Program-made: the position numbers and the translations under genes
Notes under the pieces: generated by a model
What the model saw: only the letters and a program-made list of their open reading frames with translations
Told to the model about the DNA's origin: nothing
The model's database searches: none
In this document: positions 7,107 to 16,538 of the stretch, one piece after another
Layout of the letters: each line of letters opens with the position of its first letter
Position numbering within the stretch: the stretch's first letter is position 1
Assembly: GCF_002211765.1 (NCBI RefSeq)
Contig: NZ_CP022133.1
Location: 2,046,001-2,110,000, forward strand
Direction of reading: 5' to 3'
Length of the DNA: 64,000 bases
Origin: Idiomarina piscisalsi
Lineage (GTDB): Bacteria > Pseudomonadota > Gammaproteobacteria > Enterobacterales > Alteromonadaceae

Positions 7107-9902
7107 TTAAATACTGTTAATGGCAGCCACTGCCACAGCCGTGTTATACAAAATACTGGTGACCTGAGACCACAACTCTAAATTTTCAGTATAAGTTGTG
7201 TCCATTGGCACAATAATAGCGTCGCCCGGCCCTAGCTGAGAACTCTCACTAAAGCTAAACCAGCTGCTACCACCTTCGTATCGTTCAATGGCACCGTTGG
7301 CTTTAACAATATAAATGCGATCTTCATCCGCTTTCTCTTTGGTTCCGCCACTGCGATCGATGTACTCTTCCACCGACACATCCGGGTCAAAGCGGTACGA
7401 CGTTGCCATCTGCACTTCACCCATAATGCTAATGGAATCTTTGCGCGATGGCACATGCAGCGTATCACCGTCTTTTAGCTGAATATCATTAGCGCCATTT
7501 GCACTTAACAATTTCGGCAAGTCCATAATTAAGCGCCCCACCGGTTCTGCTGCCAGAAGGTCTGCAAGTAAAGTGCGCATTTCATCATATGACACTCGGC
7601 TATCACCAGTCCCCGTCAGCATATTGCCGGCAACCTCGCGCTGCAGTTCTTGCGCCAGAATTTTTTTACGCTCTTTTTCCTGCTCACGTAGCTCTTCGCG
7701 CGTAAACACCGCCCCTTTTATAAAAGCATGTTCAGTAAAACCTCCGGCGCGTTCAATAAGCTGAGTCAGCGTTTCACCACGTTTAATAGCGTAAGTTCCC
7801 GGGAAACGAACCTCACCACGCAAGGTCACTTCATACGTATTTTGCCATTCAGGAATACTCAGCACATTTAAACGGTCACGTCCTTGCAATGGCACATCCA
7901 TGGTGCCTTGCAATACGTCGTTTAACGCAACGGTAACGTAATCCGTTTGCGTGGTGTCTTTACTAAACTCAAAGCGAGTAATTTCAGCACGCTGCAAATA
8001 CGCCGAGTCTTTAATACCACCCGCAGCATCAATTAAGCGACTCACACTGGCGTTTTCTACCAGCGGATACACACCCGGATGGTTCACTTCACCAGACACA
8101 TATACTAACGGCGTATTACCATTGCGTGTGCGCTGACGCTGTATACGCTGCATTATGGGTTCCAGCATTTTATCCCGTGAATAAAGCGCTAAGTCCTCTT
8201 CCGCAACTTCTACATCGTCTTCGTCCGGAGAACCAAACAATTCAGACAACGGCGTTAAGCGCTGTTGTTGTGCTAGCTGCTCTCGCTCTTCCTCTTCTGA
8301 CGCTTTAGCCTCTTTTACCAAGTCTTTCAAAAACGCCTGACGGTAATCACTTAATAATTCCTGACGCTCTTCAGCTTGACGTTCTTGCTCTGTTAATGTG
8401 AAACGAGACAGCTGCTGTTTTTCTTCTGCTTTCGTTTGGTATCGGCTGAAAATAACAATTTGATCGCGCTCTTGTAGCTGTAAGTTCTCACCTTCAACAC
8501 CAGAAATAGCCTCTGCCACATTAAATTGGTACAAGCTCAAGTCTCTGTTAGCCCCAGTCTCTCGAACGACAAGACCGTAGCCTAAGTCGGCTTGTTCAAG
8601 CAAATCCTGACGACTGTCTAATAAAATATCGTTTATGTGAATACCCGGCTTCCACTCGTAATGCCCCGGGCGAGTAACCGCACCGACTAACAACAAACTG
8701 TTGTTCAGCGACTCTGATACCTGGCGAAGCGTCAGCACATCACCGCCTTTCAACTTTTTACTCAGCTCTGCGTTAGCAGTTAAATCAACAGTGCTAATAA
8801 CGCGCTGTCCGCGAACAATACGTTCAAGCTGTGCTGATGCTAAATAGGCATCGTCTTCACTGCCACCGGCAAAACGCAACGCATCTTTTAACGTTTCATC
8901 ACCTTTTAACTCATATAGGGCTGGACGTTTTACCTGACCTTTAACGGTCACCATATCGCCGCGCGCTGGAATGAAAACAACGTCACCACTTTGCAGTATT
9001 CTGTCGTCAGACGCGTCGCCTTTTAACAGCAAGTCGTACAAGTCAAAGTCGGCAATCACTTCGCCCGCACGCATTAATCGAATAGAACGTAGCGACGCTA
9101 TGTCCGACACACCGCCGGCTACATACAAGGCCTGGCTAATGGTTGACAGCGAGCTTACGGTATAAGAGCCCGGCTTATAGGCTTCACCCGCAAGAAATAC
9201 TTGAATGGAGCGCAATTCGCCCATAGACACCGCTGCGTTAAAACCAATGAGCCGCTGTTTGACTTGGTTTTGAATAAGCTCTTGCATTAAGGTGTAGCTT
9301 AAACCAGCAACCGTCAGCTCACCGAGGTCAGGAATAACCACTTTACCTTCTCGGTCAATAATTAAGTCATAGGTGCGGTTTTCTTTACCAAAAAGCTGAA
9401 TTTTAATAGTATCGCCAACGCCCATAATGTAGCTGGAAGGTACCGGTGCATAAGAGGTAGGAGCGAAGGTTTTTGGCTCGCCGGAAAACAAGTCATAGCC
9501 AAAGGCTTTTAACTCATCGTCGTCGCGAGTGAACTGAGCTTCTAAGTCTTCCGGAATGATCGGATCGCCGTTTTTATCAAATCGAGTACCGCGCGGGAAA
9601 ACAATATCTTCTTTTTTCTGATTATTATTACTGGAAGTTGGAGTGGAGCTATCCAAACTATCGAGCATACTGGGGTCAATGCCAAATTGTCTGGCAAGGG
9701 CTTCCTGCTGAGCACGAGGAAGTTTCTTTAATTGCTCAATTTGAGCCTGACTCGGCATAGACTGCGCATGTACTGTAACTGAATTACCTATAGCTACAAC
9801 AACAGCGAGCAATATCATACTCGACAAGATAGACTTCCAAGAAATCAAAGCGCTTCCCCTTTCTCTTCTCATGCTTATTTTGCATTTAAATAATCGCAGC
9901 AT
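7107..9902 (-). CDS. SLBB/polysaccharide-export (Wza-family) outer-membrane export protein
   Basis: 931 residues with an N-terminal hydrophobic signal (about residues 24-47). A Poly_export domain starts near residue 155 (SSYIMGVGDTIKIQLFG), followed by several SLBB beta-grasp repeats recognisable by VxGEVxxPGxY-type motifs (FLAGEAYKPGSY, VKGQVKRPALY, LVGAVTRPGHYE, VSGEVNHPGVYP, LRGEVRFPGTYA, IMGEVQMATSY). A charged Gln/Glu-rich coiled segment sits at about 485-560. Wza is about 380 residues, so this is the enlarged multi-SLBB form found in marine Gammaproteobacteria. It probably forms the outer-membrane channel for the polymer made by this locus. The first ATG is preceded by AGAGG twelve bases upstream; an internal ATG at codon 11 lacks a good site. 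It lies 64 bases after ugd on the same strand. Confidence 0.88.
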   Translation of the reverse strand: MLRLFKCKISMRRERGSALISWKSILSSMILLAVVVAIGNSVTVHAQSMPSQAQIEQLKKLPRAQQEALARQFGIDPSMLDSLDSSTPTSSNNNQKKEDIVFPRGTRFDKNGDPIIPEDLEAQFTRDDDELKAFGYDLFSGEPKTFAPTSYAPVPSSYIMGVGDTIKIQLFGKENRTYDLIIDREGKVVIPDLGELTVAGLSYTLMQELIQNQVKQRLIGFNAAVSMGELRSIQVFLAGEAYKPGSYTVSSLSTISQALYVAGGVSDIASLRSIRLMRAGEVIADFDLYDLLLKGDASDDRILQSGDVVFIPARGDMVTVKGQVKRPALYELKGDETLKDALRFAGGSEDDAYLASAQLERIVRGQRVISTVDLTANAELSKKLKGGDVLTLRQVSESLNNSLLLVGAVTRPGHYEWKPGIHINDILLDSRQDLLEQADLGYGLVVRETGANRDLSLYQFNVAEAISGVEGENLQLQERDQIVIFSRYQTKAEEKQQLSRFTLTEQERQAEERQELLSDYRQAFLKDLVKEAKASEEEEREQLAQQQRLTPLSELFGSPDEDDVEVAEEDLALYSRDKMLEPIMQRIQRQRTRNGNTPLVYVSGEVNHPGVYPLVENASVSRLIDAAGGIKDSAYLQRAEITRFEFSKDTTQTDYVTVALNDVLQGTMDVPLQGRDRLNVLSIPEWQNTYEVTLRGEVRFPGTYAIKRGETLTQLIERAGGFTEHAFIKGAVFTREELREQEKERKKILAQELQREVAGNMLTGTGDSRVSYDEMRTLLADLLAAEPVGRLIMDLPKLLSANGANDIQLKDGDTLHVPSRKDSISIMGEVQMATSYRFDPDVSVEEYIDRSGGTKEKADEDRIYIVKANGAIERYEGGSSWFSFSESSQLGPGDAIIVPMDTTYTENLELWSQVTSILYNTAVAVAAINSI

Positions 9903-9966
9903 TTTATAAGCTAACCTCTAAAAAAGCTACGGTAGCGTTTGTAGTATATGAATCGCTACTGATTTA

Positions 9967-11133
9967 CTAGTCACTTCCAAATAAGTCTCTCGTATACACT
10001 TTATCAACGACATCCTGAAGTTCTGGTGTCATCCGATTTGAAACAATCACATCCGCTTCCGCTTTAAATGCATCAAAGTCACTGACGACACGAGAGTTGT
10101 AGAACTTCTCTTCAGCTAACACTGGCTCGTAAACAATCACTTCAATACCTTTCGCCTTAATACGTTTCATCACGCCTTGTATGGCAGACGCGCGAAAATT
10201 ATCCGACCCTTGCTTCATCACTAGACGATAAATGCCAACGACCTTGGGTTTGCGTGCAAGAATACTGTCGGCGATAAAGTCTTTACGAGTGCGGTTGGCA
10301 TCAACCACCGCTCGCATCATATTTTGCGGCACGTCTTGGTAATTGGCTAGCAGTTGCTTGGTGTCTTTTGGTAAGCAATAACCACCATAACCGAAGCTGG
10401 GATTGTTATAGTGGTCACCTATGCGGGGATCTAACCCTACCCCTTCAATAATTTGCCGTGTGCTTAAACCATGAACTTCAGCGTAGGTATCCAGTTCATT
10501 AAAGTAGGCAACACGCATAGCTAGATAGGTATTCGCGAAAAGTTTAATAGCTTCCGCTTCTGTGCTATCAGTAAAAAGCGTTGGTACGTCCTTTTTAATA
10601 GCCCCCTGCTTTAAGAGATCAGCGAATATTTCAGCACGTTTTGAGCGTTCGCCAACAATAATGCGGGAAGGGTGCAAATTGTCATAAAGCGCTTTGCCTT
10701 CACGTAAAAACTCTGGTGAAAAAATGATGTTTTCAGTACCCATTTTTTCTTTCAGCATGTCTGTATAGCCCACCGGTATCGTCGATTTAATAATCATAAC
10801 GGCGTCAGGATTAATTTGGTTAACCTGCGCAATGACCGCTTCCACGCTACTGGTGTTGAAGTAATTAGTTTCTGGATCATAATCGGTAGGGGTGGCAATA
10901 ATCACATAATCAGCATTGGTGTAAGCGTCTTTGGCGCTCATGGTGGCTTGTAGATTCAAGCTCCTCTCACGCAAAAACTCTATGATCTCCTTATCTTCGA
11001 TCGGCGAGCAGTTGTTGTTAATAAGGTCAACTTTACTTTTTACAATATCGACCGCCCAAACCTCACTATATTGCGCCAAAAGGATCGCATTCGATAAGCC
11101 AACATACCCGGTACCTGCCACTGCTATTTTCAT
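9967..11133 (-). CDS. ugd: UDP-glucose 6-dehydrogenase
   Basis: Oxidises UDP-glucose twice with NAD to UDP-glucuronate in the cytosol, a precursor of acidic surface polysaccharides. At 388 residues it is exactly the length of the short bacterial Ugd form. Visible: the Rossmann motif GTGYVGLS (7-14), STIPVGYT (117-124), the catalytic-site segment [13 protein letters not shown] (139-151), Lys197 and Asn201 in [14 protein letters not shown], and the catalytic Cys253 in [13 protein letters not shown]. It is in the minus-strand polysaccharide operon between the acyltransferase and the SLBB export gene. WbpA at 26.6-28 kb is a paralogous 6-dehydrogenase of the longer UDP-GlcNAc type. Confidence 0.95.
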   Translation of the reverse strand: MKIAVAGTGYVGLSNAILLAQYSEVWAVDIVKSKVDLINNNCSPIEDKEIIEFLRERSLNLQATMSAKDAYTNADYVIIATPTDYDPETNYFNTSSVEAVIAQVNQINPDAVMIIKSTIPVGYTDMLKEKMGTENIIFSPEFLREGKALYDNLHPSRIIVGERSKRAEIFADLLKQGAIKKDVPTLFTDSTEAEAIKLFANTYLAMRVAYFNELDTYAEVHGLSTRQIIEGVGLDPRIGDHYNNPSFGYGGYCLPKDTKQLLANYQDVPQNMMRAVVDANRTRKDFIADSILARKPKVVGIYRLVMKQGSDNFRASAIQGVMKRIKAKGIEVIVYEPVLAEEKFYNSRVVSDFDAFKAEADVIVSNRMTPELQDVVDKVYTRDLFGSD

Positions 11134-11248
11134 TAATAATTACCCATTTCAAATTTGCGGGCTATGCTTATTGAGTTTGCGCTTTGCTTATAGTCTCAAA
11201 CTCTTTTGCAAGTGCCACTCATATCGCTCTATTACTCAAGTGAGTATT

Positions 11249-13084
11249 TCATTCATTATCCGCGTCAAGCCCGAAGGAGGTTACTTTTTTCCTTATTAAC
11301 GGGTATAAGGTCGAACTTCCAGTCTCGGTCAGATGATGATTATCAAAATATAGTGGCTTTCCATTATCTAGTTTGTACATACAATTTTCTTTACATAGTA
11401 ACGCGCTGGTTTTGATACGTGAAAAGGAAAACGATTCAGATAACTGCTCAAGAGCTAAAAATATCTGCTCGTTTTCTTCATAGTATTGGTCAATAGTTTT
11501 AACCAACTCAGCATTTTGGTTTTTTGCCTGGTAATACATCGCTTTTGGAATATCTCTTCTCCATACAGGAACTGGTTCAACATACACCACGTCAATTCCA
11601 TTATCTTTGGATAACCTCAGTAAAGCTCTCAACATTTCTTTATCAAATGCCATCGCCGACTGGTGAATGTAAATAATTGAAACACCTTTCTTTACCGCTT
11701 CATTAACTATTTTTTGGGGAGAAGGACCATCGACGTTCATTGTTGAGTTCGATACAAAAAACCACAAGTGATAGCCATTAAGTAAAGCTGCCTTTCTAAA
11801 TGACTCTTTAATCGAGTTAGCATGAGAATTACCGGCTAGCATTATAGAACCTGCAATCTCACTCTCGGGCAGACCTGTTAGCTCGCAGCTCATAGCCGAT
11901 GGGTTTAAAAGCCGAAACACTCTTCCACATCGAAACTCGGCTCTATCACCACTAGCCGAGAAAATTAAGCGTTCTTGAGTCGAAAGACTTTTTTCCTGTA
12001 AAAAGTTTAAAACCAAAACCAAGAAAAAAATAGCTAAGGCGGACATCAGCGTTGCTTTTTTCCAGTGCTCAGTTAATACATTCGGCAATTTTTTTCGTTC
12101 AGCGAAGTTGTATAGCAGATAAGAAAACAGGCCTATAAAGAAAGTCAGAAAAATAAGATCTACCCAGGAGTCCACACCATAATAAGTGCCTTCAAAAGGG
12201 GCGCTGTTATAAATAACAATGATAGGGAAGTGCGTTAAATATATTGCATAAGAATATTTGCCCAAAACTTCCAGTATCTTCCCAAAAAACGAGGTTTCAA
12301 AAACTTCCGGTAGGCCAAAAATAAGCGTTAATGCGACCGAACATGATATAATCAAAGCTATGAGCCCTGGATGACCGTTTATTGCCGAGAAACTTTCTCC
12401 TTCTAGCGGAGCCAATGGGGTAAGAAACAAAAGGAGAACCCCTATTCCTCCAAGCCAGCTAAACTTTTTACTACGTACATTGCCTCCATTAGTAAAATAC
12501 ATAGCAATTCCGTACCCGATGAGAAACTGCCAGATTCTAAAAGGGGTGATAAAAAAAGCCGTTTTAGGGGAAACTGATACTGCCCAAAAGCAGAGAGCTA
12601 AAGAGCTAAGCAAGAAAAAAGGCAGTAACCATTTACTTTTTCTAATAAAAAAACTAATAAAAGGAACAAGTAGATAGAATTGAATTTCAACACCTAAAGA
12701 CCATAGGTGAAGAAGTGGTTTGAATGCACTCTGGTTAAAGTATGAATTTTCTAACCAGAAACCAATGTTCGATGCAAAGAAGCTAGCCCATACAGCTTGT
12801 TCAACAACCTGTGTAGTTTCACTTCTAGTAGTTAAGAGAAATGAAAATATAACCGTAGCAGCTATAGCCACATAATAAGACGGAAGGAGCCTGATAGCTC
12901 TTCGTCGAAAAAACTTAGTGTTGTCAGAAGGGCTGTACAAAACTGCCATCAAAAAACCACTAATGACAAAAAAAACATCAACACCCAACAACCCACTTTT
13001 AAATAAATCAAAACCAAGATGGAAAAGCACAACAAGCAGTACTGAAATTCCTCTTAGAATCTGTATGTCAGATCTAAACTTCAT
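11249..13084 (-). CDS. OafA/YrhL-type acyltransferase with C-terminal SGNH domain
   Basis: 611-residue integral membrane O-acyltransferase (Acyltransferase 3 fold) fused to an SGNH-type domain. The N-terminus has the family start YRG-type motif as IQILRGISVLLVVLFHLG (8-25), with the expected His in FHLG, followed by about ten membrane helices to residue 370. The periplasmic C-terminal part carries GNSHANS near 415 (GDSH in most relatives) and DNHHLTETGS near 585, which supply the candidate Ser and Asp/His residues. Members acetylate O-antigen or capsule sugars at the inner membrane. The gene is AT-rich compared with the flanking ugd. A 115-base gap separates it from ugd. The Asp-to-Asn change in the first SGNH block is worth noting but does not rule out activity. 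Confidence 0.9.
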   Translation of the reverse strand: MKFRSDIQILRGISVLLVVLFHLGFDLFKSGLLGVDVFFVISGFLMAVLYSPSDNTKFFRRRAIRLLPSYYVAIAATVIFSFLLTTRSETTQVVEQAVWASFFASNIGFWLENSYFNQSAFKPLLHLWSLGVEIQFYLLVPFISFFIRKSKWLLPFFLLSSLALCFWAVSVSPKTAFFITPFRIWQFLIGYGIAMYFTNGGNVRSKKFSWLGGIGVLLLFLTPLAPLEGESFSAINGHPGLIALIISCSVALTLIFGLPEVFETSFFGKILEVLGKYSYAIYLTHFPIIVIYNSAPFEGTYYGVDSWVDLIFLTFFIGLFSYLLYNFAERKKLPNVLTEHWKKATLMSALAIFFLVLVLNFLQEKSLSTQERLIFSASGDRAEFRCGRVFRLLNPSAMSCELTGLPESEIAGSIMLAGNSHANSIKESFRKAALLNGYHLWFFVSNSTMNVDGPSPQKIVNEAVKKGVSIIYIHQSAMAFDKEMLRALLRLSKDNGIDVVYVEPVPVWRRDIPKAMYYQAKNQNAELVKTIDQYYEENEQIFLALEQLSESFSFSRIKTSALLCKENCMYKLDNGKPLYFDNHHLTETGSSTLYPLIRKKVTSFGLDADNE

Positions 13085-13111
13085 CTAGTTCTATCCCTGA
13101 TAATAACTGTC

Positions 13112-13663
13112 TTATTTGATAATTCGATCACCCGAACCACCGCCGCAAACAGTCTTAAAAATATACCGAAAATAATTTACCAAACTCATTGTCTTCATCA
13201 TCTCCGCATCTACTTGAGCAAGTTTTTCAGGAGTTGACATATCAATATCGTTGAGCTGGGCTAAGCCGGTAATCCCAGGGCGAACATCATAAACACCTCT
13301 TTTCTCACGCTCTAGTGTAAGCTGCTCCTGATTAAACAAGCCCGGACGCGGACCAACCAGGCTCATCTCTCCTTTAAGCACATTCCATAACTGAGGCAGT
13401 TCGTCCAATTTCGTTCTACGCAAAAAGCGACCAAACTTTGTAATTGATGAGTAGCTTGCTAAGTGACTTGCTACCGATGCGGTGTCTTTACTCATCGTAC
13501 GAAACTTTATAAGTACAAAAGGTTTTTTATAACGTCCTACCCGTTGCTGTCGAAAAATTGGCGAGCCAGTATCGAATAGCCCGACTACGTACAATGCTAA
13601 CAAGACAGGCAACCCAATTATTAAACCTAATAGTGAAAACACCAAATCTAGCGTTCGAATCAT
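13112..13663 (-). CDS. small monotopic phosphoglycosyl transferase (initiating sugar transferase)
   Basis: 183 residues, covering only the catalytic domain of the bacterial sugar transferase family (PglC/WcaJ C-terminal type). It transfers a sugar-1-phosphate from a UDP-sugar to undecaprenyl phosphate and starts repeat-unit assembly. Visible: one reentrant hydrophobic helix (residues 3-28), the KFRTM segment (53-57), the catalytic Asp87-Glu88 pair in KLDELPQLWN, and SLVGPRPG (101-108). The start is 3 bases after the ketoreductase stop, implying translational coupling. A small transferase paired with a 4-ketoreductase, plus the WbpM-type dehydratase of this locus, matches the arrangement known for QuiNAc-initiated O-antigens (wreQ-wreU in Rhizobium). 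The true sugar is inferred. Confidence 0.9.
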   Translation of the reverse strand: MIRTLDLVFSLLGLIIGLPVLLALYVVGLFDTGSPIFRQQRVGRYKKPFVLIKFRTMSKDTASVASHLASYSSITKFGRFLRRTKLDELPQLWNVLKGEMSLVGPRPGLFNQEQLTLEREKRGVYDVRPGITGLAQLNDIDMSTPEKLAQVDAEMMKTMSLVNYFRYIFKTVCGGGSGDRIIK

Positions 13664-13666
13664 TAC

Positions 13667-14620
13667 CTATTCCTTTTCTTGGCTGACAACAGAGAATCGA
13701 GCGGCTTCTCTTAATGTTTCCCTTGAAGTCACAGCTGGCTGCCAACCATGCGACTTTGCTTTTGTGTTATCGATAACTAAGTCTTCACATAACTGTTCAT
13801 AAAACTGGGGTTTACCCAATAATGATGACAATACTTTGAGTACTGTAGCAGGCACCGGAACCATAATTGGTGATCGACCAAGGGAGCTCTTTAGCTCTTT
13901 AGCTATATCCTTAGTCGATACCACATCATCGTCAGCTAAAGTAAATACACCAGATACGACGGGCGTCTCTGCAGCATAACGAATGAAGTCGATCAAATTA
14001 TCGATAGACAAAACTGTGCGTTTATTCTTGATCATGCCAAACGGCAGCGGGACTGGTAACCTACAGAGCTTAACTAATTTACCAAAATTTCCAGGAGCGT
14101 TGCTTCCGACAATCAACGGAGGCCGGATAATTACCAGTTCATTGCTCCGGCCACCGCCATCAAAGAGTTCAACTAAGCTTTTTTCAGCTTCCAATTTTGA
14201 ACGAGAGTAGTAGTCGTAAGGAGAGAAAGAAGAAAGTTCGGATACAGACTTCTCAGAGATCCGCCCATGAACGCCTATAGTACTGAGAAAAATAAACTTA
14301 TTCGCACCAATATCCAAAGAAAACTTGGCAAGTTCCTCAGTTAAGACAACGTTCGCGGCTCGAAAGTCTTCGTAATCTGCATTTGGCATTTTTCCATGAG
14401 CCAACCCAGCGCAATGGACTATTGAATCAACTTTATAGCCTAGTTCACCGATCAGAGCCTGCAACGACTCTGAGGAAAGACGTTCAGGCATAGGGACTTC
14501 GAAAGCCTCCAGATCGGTACTACTGTGCCTAACCAAACTAATAAACTCACTGTCCGATTTTTGGAGAGATTTAATCAACTGCCTTCCAACAAACCCTCGG
14601 CCGCCAGTAATTAAAATCAT
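13667..14620 (-). CDS. NAD-dependent epimerase/dehydratase, probable UDP-4-keto-sugar reductase (WbpV/WreQ-like)
   Basis: 317-residue extended SDR. GGRGFVG (6-12) binds the cofactor, and the catalytic pair is Tyr138 and Lys142 (YSRSK), with Ser113-Thr114 nearby. Short members with this spacing next to an initiating sugar transferase reduce UDP-4-keto-6-deoxy-GlcNAc to UDP-QuiNAc or UDP-FucNAc, using the product of WbpM-type dehydratases. It overlaps the upstream GT2 gene by one base and is followed 3 bases later by the phosphoglycosyl transferase, so the three are probably co-translated. Family membership is firm. The ketoreductase role is inferred from context, and a 4-epimerase is the main alternative. 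Confidence 0.8.
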   Translation of the reverse strand: MILITGGRGFVGRQLIKSLQKSDSEFISLVRHSSTDLEAFEVPMPERLSSESLQALIGELGYKVDSIVHCAGLAHGKMPNADYEDFRAANVVLTEELAKFSLDIGANKFIFLSTIGVHGRISEKSVSELSSFSPYDYYSRSKLEAEKSLVELFDGGGRSNELVIIRPPLIVGSNAPGNFGKLVKLCRLPVPLPFGMIKNKRTVLSIDNLIDFIRYAAETPVVSGVFTLADDDVVSTKDIAKELKSSLGRSPIMVPVPATVLKVLSSLLGKPQFYEQLCEDLVIDNTKAKSHGWQPAVTSRETLREAARFSVVSQEKE

Positions 14621-15366
14621 TAAGAACGTCCCCGCTTTATGCGAATTAGAGTATTTGCCAGCAAATAATATAAAGACGCGGGAACGCTGAAGCCCTCGCA
14701 GTCTCGAAAAACCGAATAGTTGTATTTCAACAAGGAAATTTTATTACTTGAGATCGAGTCATTACGAACAGTGTACGATGCGAGTACTTCGTTCAGTCCA
14801 TAAACAGAGCCGACTTCTCGGAGTATTTTAAGCCACATAGCATAGTCTTGTCGCTTACGAATATCAGGCATCGCAATCCGACCAACCTGTTTAGTATCAA
14901 ACATAGCAGTTAAGCAGCCTACCTGGTTTGAGTAAAGCATGTCTTTGTAGGTTAAATACTCTGGTGGAATATATTCTGACAACATTGCATCGGTAGTTAA
15001 ATCGACGCGTTTAAAGCCTGTATGTGAAAAAGCAATATCTCGCTCTTCCATAAATTCTACTTGTTTCTCTAGTTTTCGCGGTTCCCACCGATCATCGCTA
15101 TCCAGAAAGGCAATGTATCTGCCGGAAGAAGCCTTAATCCCTTCATTTCGAGCAACTGCTGCCCCGCCATTTGAATTCAGTGAAATGACTTTTATACGGT
15201 GTTCATCCACCGCAAGGGACCTCACCACTTCAACGGAGTTGTCACTCGAACAGTCATCGACTACAAGTAACTCCCAATCGTCATATGTCTGTTCACACAC
15301 GGATCGGATTGCATTTTCAATAAACGGGCCGCTGTTAAACATAGGCATAATTACGGAAACAGACAT
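14620..15366 (-). CDS. family 2 glycosyltransferase
   Basis: 248-residue GT-A glycosyltransferase. The N-terminus MSVSVIMPMFNSGPFI and VVDDCSSDNS (35-44) form the nucleotide-binding half, and LDSDD (88-92) contains the metal-binding DxD. The C-terminal third is short and has no membrane helix, so it probably acts on the lipid-linked repeat unit at the cytosolic face of the inner membrane. The donor and acceptor sugars cannot be told from sequence. Its TAA overlaps the ATG of the following ketoreductase (TAATG). A 77-base gap separates it from the upstream GT4-like gene. Confidence 0.88.
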   Translation of the reverse strand: MSVSVIMPMFNSGPFIENAIRSVCEQTYDDWELLVVDDCSSDNSVEVVRSLAVDEHRIKVISLNSNGGAAVARNEGIKASSGRYIAFLDSDDRWEPRKLEKQVEFMEERDIAFSHTGFKRVDLTTDAMLSEYIPPEYLTYKDMLYSNQVGCLTAMFDTKQVGRIAMPDIRKRQDYAMWLKILREVGSVYGLNEVLASYTVRNDSISSNKISLLKYNYSVFRDCEGFSVPASLYYLLANTLIRIKRGRS

Positions 15367-15443
15367 ATCACTCTCTTATCGTATCTTTATGACCACTTAA
15401 TATGGGACAAATGAATGAACTTTTAACTGCTGTTGGCTATTGT

Positions 15444-16538
15444 TCAGAGTCTTCTTATTTGGTCCATTAGCTCTTCGGACCGATCTTCCCAGAATTCAAT
15501 TTCTTGATATCGCCTAAAAGTGAATCCACCAGACTCTGCCAAAACAAGCTTTCCCTTTATATCTTCAACATCGAACTCATCTACTAAGATAACGTTTCCG
15601 GGAAAGTTAACCTTCAAGTCATCTGCCATTCGAGTTCGTGATGATATAATTGGAATTCTATCAAACATTGAGCATTCGAAATATTTATTAGATATTGCGT
15701 AAACGGCATTCAAATTGTTTGTGGGGTAAGCAGCCCAAATAAAATCTGAAACCTTGTAGATGTAAGGAAGCTCACACTGGTTGTACCTTCCCCAAAAAGA
15801 GACTTTACCACGGAGCTCCTTTTGCTCAACCAGCTCCTTAGCGAAGTCCAAACTTGGTCCATCACCGAAGACAAATAACTGCATATCCAATTCACCGAAA
15901 GACTCTATAAGCCGCTTAAGGACAGATGGATAACGCACCACCCCTACCCAGGAAACAACTGTTTTTCCAGCACCTTTCATGCTTTCTGCGTGCTCATACC
16001 ATTCCGGTTTACCGTAATTATTCTGAAGTAAAAGTTTCGAAGGGTAGTTCTCAAAAACAATGTTATAAAGCCTTTTATCATAACATTCTGGAAAATACCG
16101 AGATGCAAAGATAGTTAAATCAGTAAACCTCAAACAAAAGGACTCTAAGCACCGAAGAATCTTTAAGGTGTATGAGTTACTGGCTGCAGGCATATCCAAG
16201 CAGTCATAAATTAACTTTACTTTAGGGCTAAGAATCTTCATTAAACACCCCAAGAAAAGGGAGTCCCAGTGACTTAAAAATAACATGTCGGGTTTAAACT
16301 TTAAGAAGACCTTTAACCCGAAAAAGGTGAACAAAGGAAAAAGAATTAACTTTTTCAACCGATTCCCTACCTCAGAGCGCATTTTAAATAGCGTATACCC
16401 TTTTGGACTTGATCTTTCTGTACCTTTCCGGTCCCAAGCTAAAACGTTAACATCATATTCTTTAGCCAAAGAAGAACGAAATTTACTCGTCCTGCTATTA
16501 ATTGGGTATGAAGTATCAACAATAAGTACTTTTTTCAT
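15444..16538 (-). CDS. family 4-like glycosyltransferase
   Basis: 364-residue GT-B-type glycosyltransferase. The N-terminus MKKVLIVDTSYPINSRTSK has the Rossmann-like start of GT4 enzymes. The C-terminal half contains KTVVSWVGVVRYPS (a typical opening of the second domain, near 196-209) and ELPYIYKVSDFIWAAYPTNNLN with downstream EFDVEDI. The usual E-x7-E motif is weak, so the exact subfamily is unclear. It overlaps the polymerase gene by 4 bases (ATGA). AT-rich like the rest of the central block. The sugar specificity is not predictable. Confidence 0.75.
   Translation of the reverse strand: MKKVLIVDTSYPINSRTSKFRSSLAKEYDVNVLAWDRKGTERSSPKGYTLFKMRSEVGNRLKKLILFPLFTFFGLKVFLKFKPDMLFLSHWDSLFLGCLMKILSPKVKLIYDCLDMPAASNSYTLKILRCLESFCLRFTDLTIFASRYFPECYDKRLYNIVFENYPSKLLLQNNYGKPEWYEHAESMKGAGKTVVSWVGVVRYPSVLKRLIESFGELDMQLFVFGDGPSLDFAKELVEQKELRGKVSFWGRYNQCELPYIYKVSDFIWAAYPTNNLNAVYAISNKYFECSMFDRIPIISSRTRMADDLKVNFPGNVILVDEFDVEDIKGKLVLAESGGFTFRRYQEIEFWEDRSEELMDQIRRL

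Noticed and set aside
9926..9941. GGTAGCGTTTG resembling an ops element between ugd and the SLBB gene
   Set aside because: It is on the plus strand, opposite to the direction of the operon, lacks the GGC start and the JUMPstart half, and is mainly a GCTAC-G-GTAGC small palindrome.
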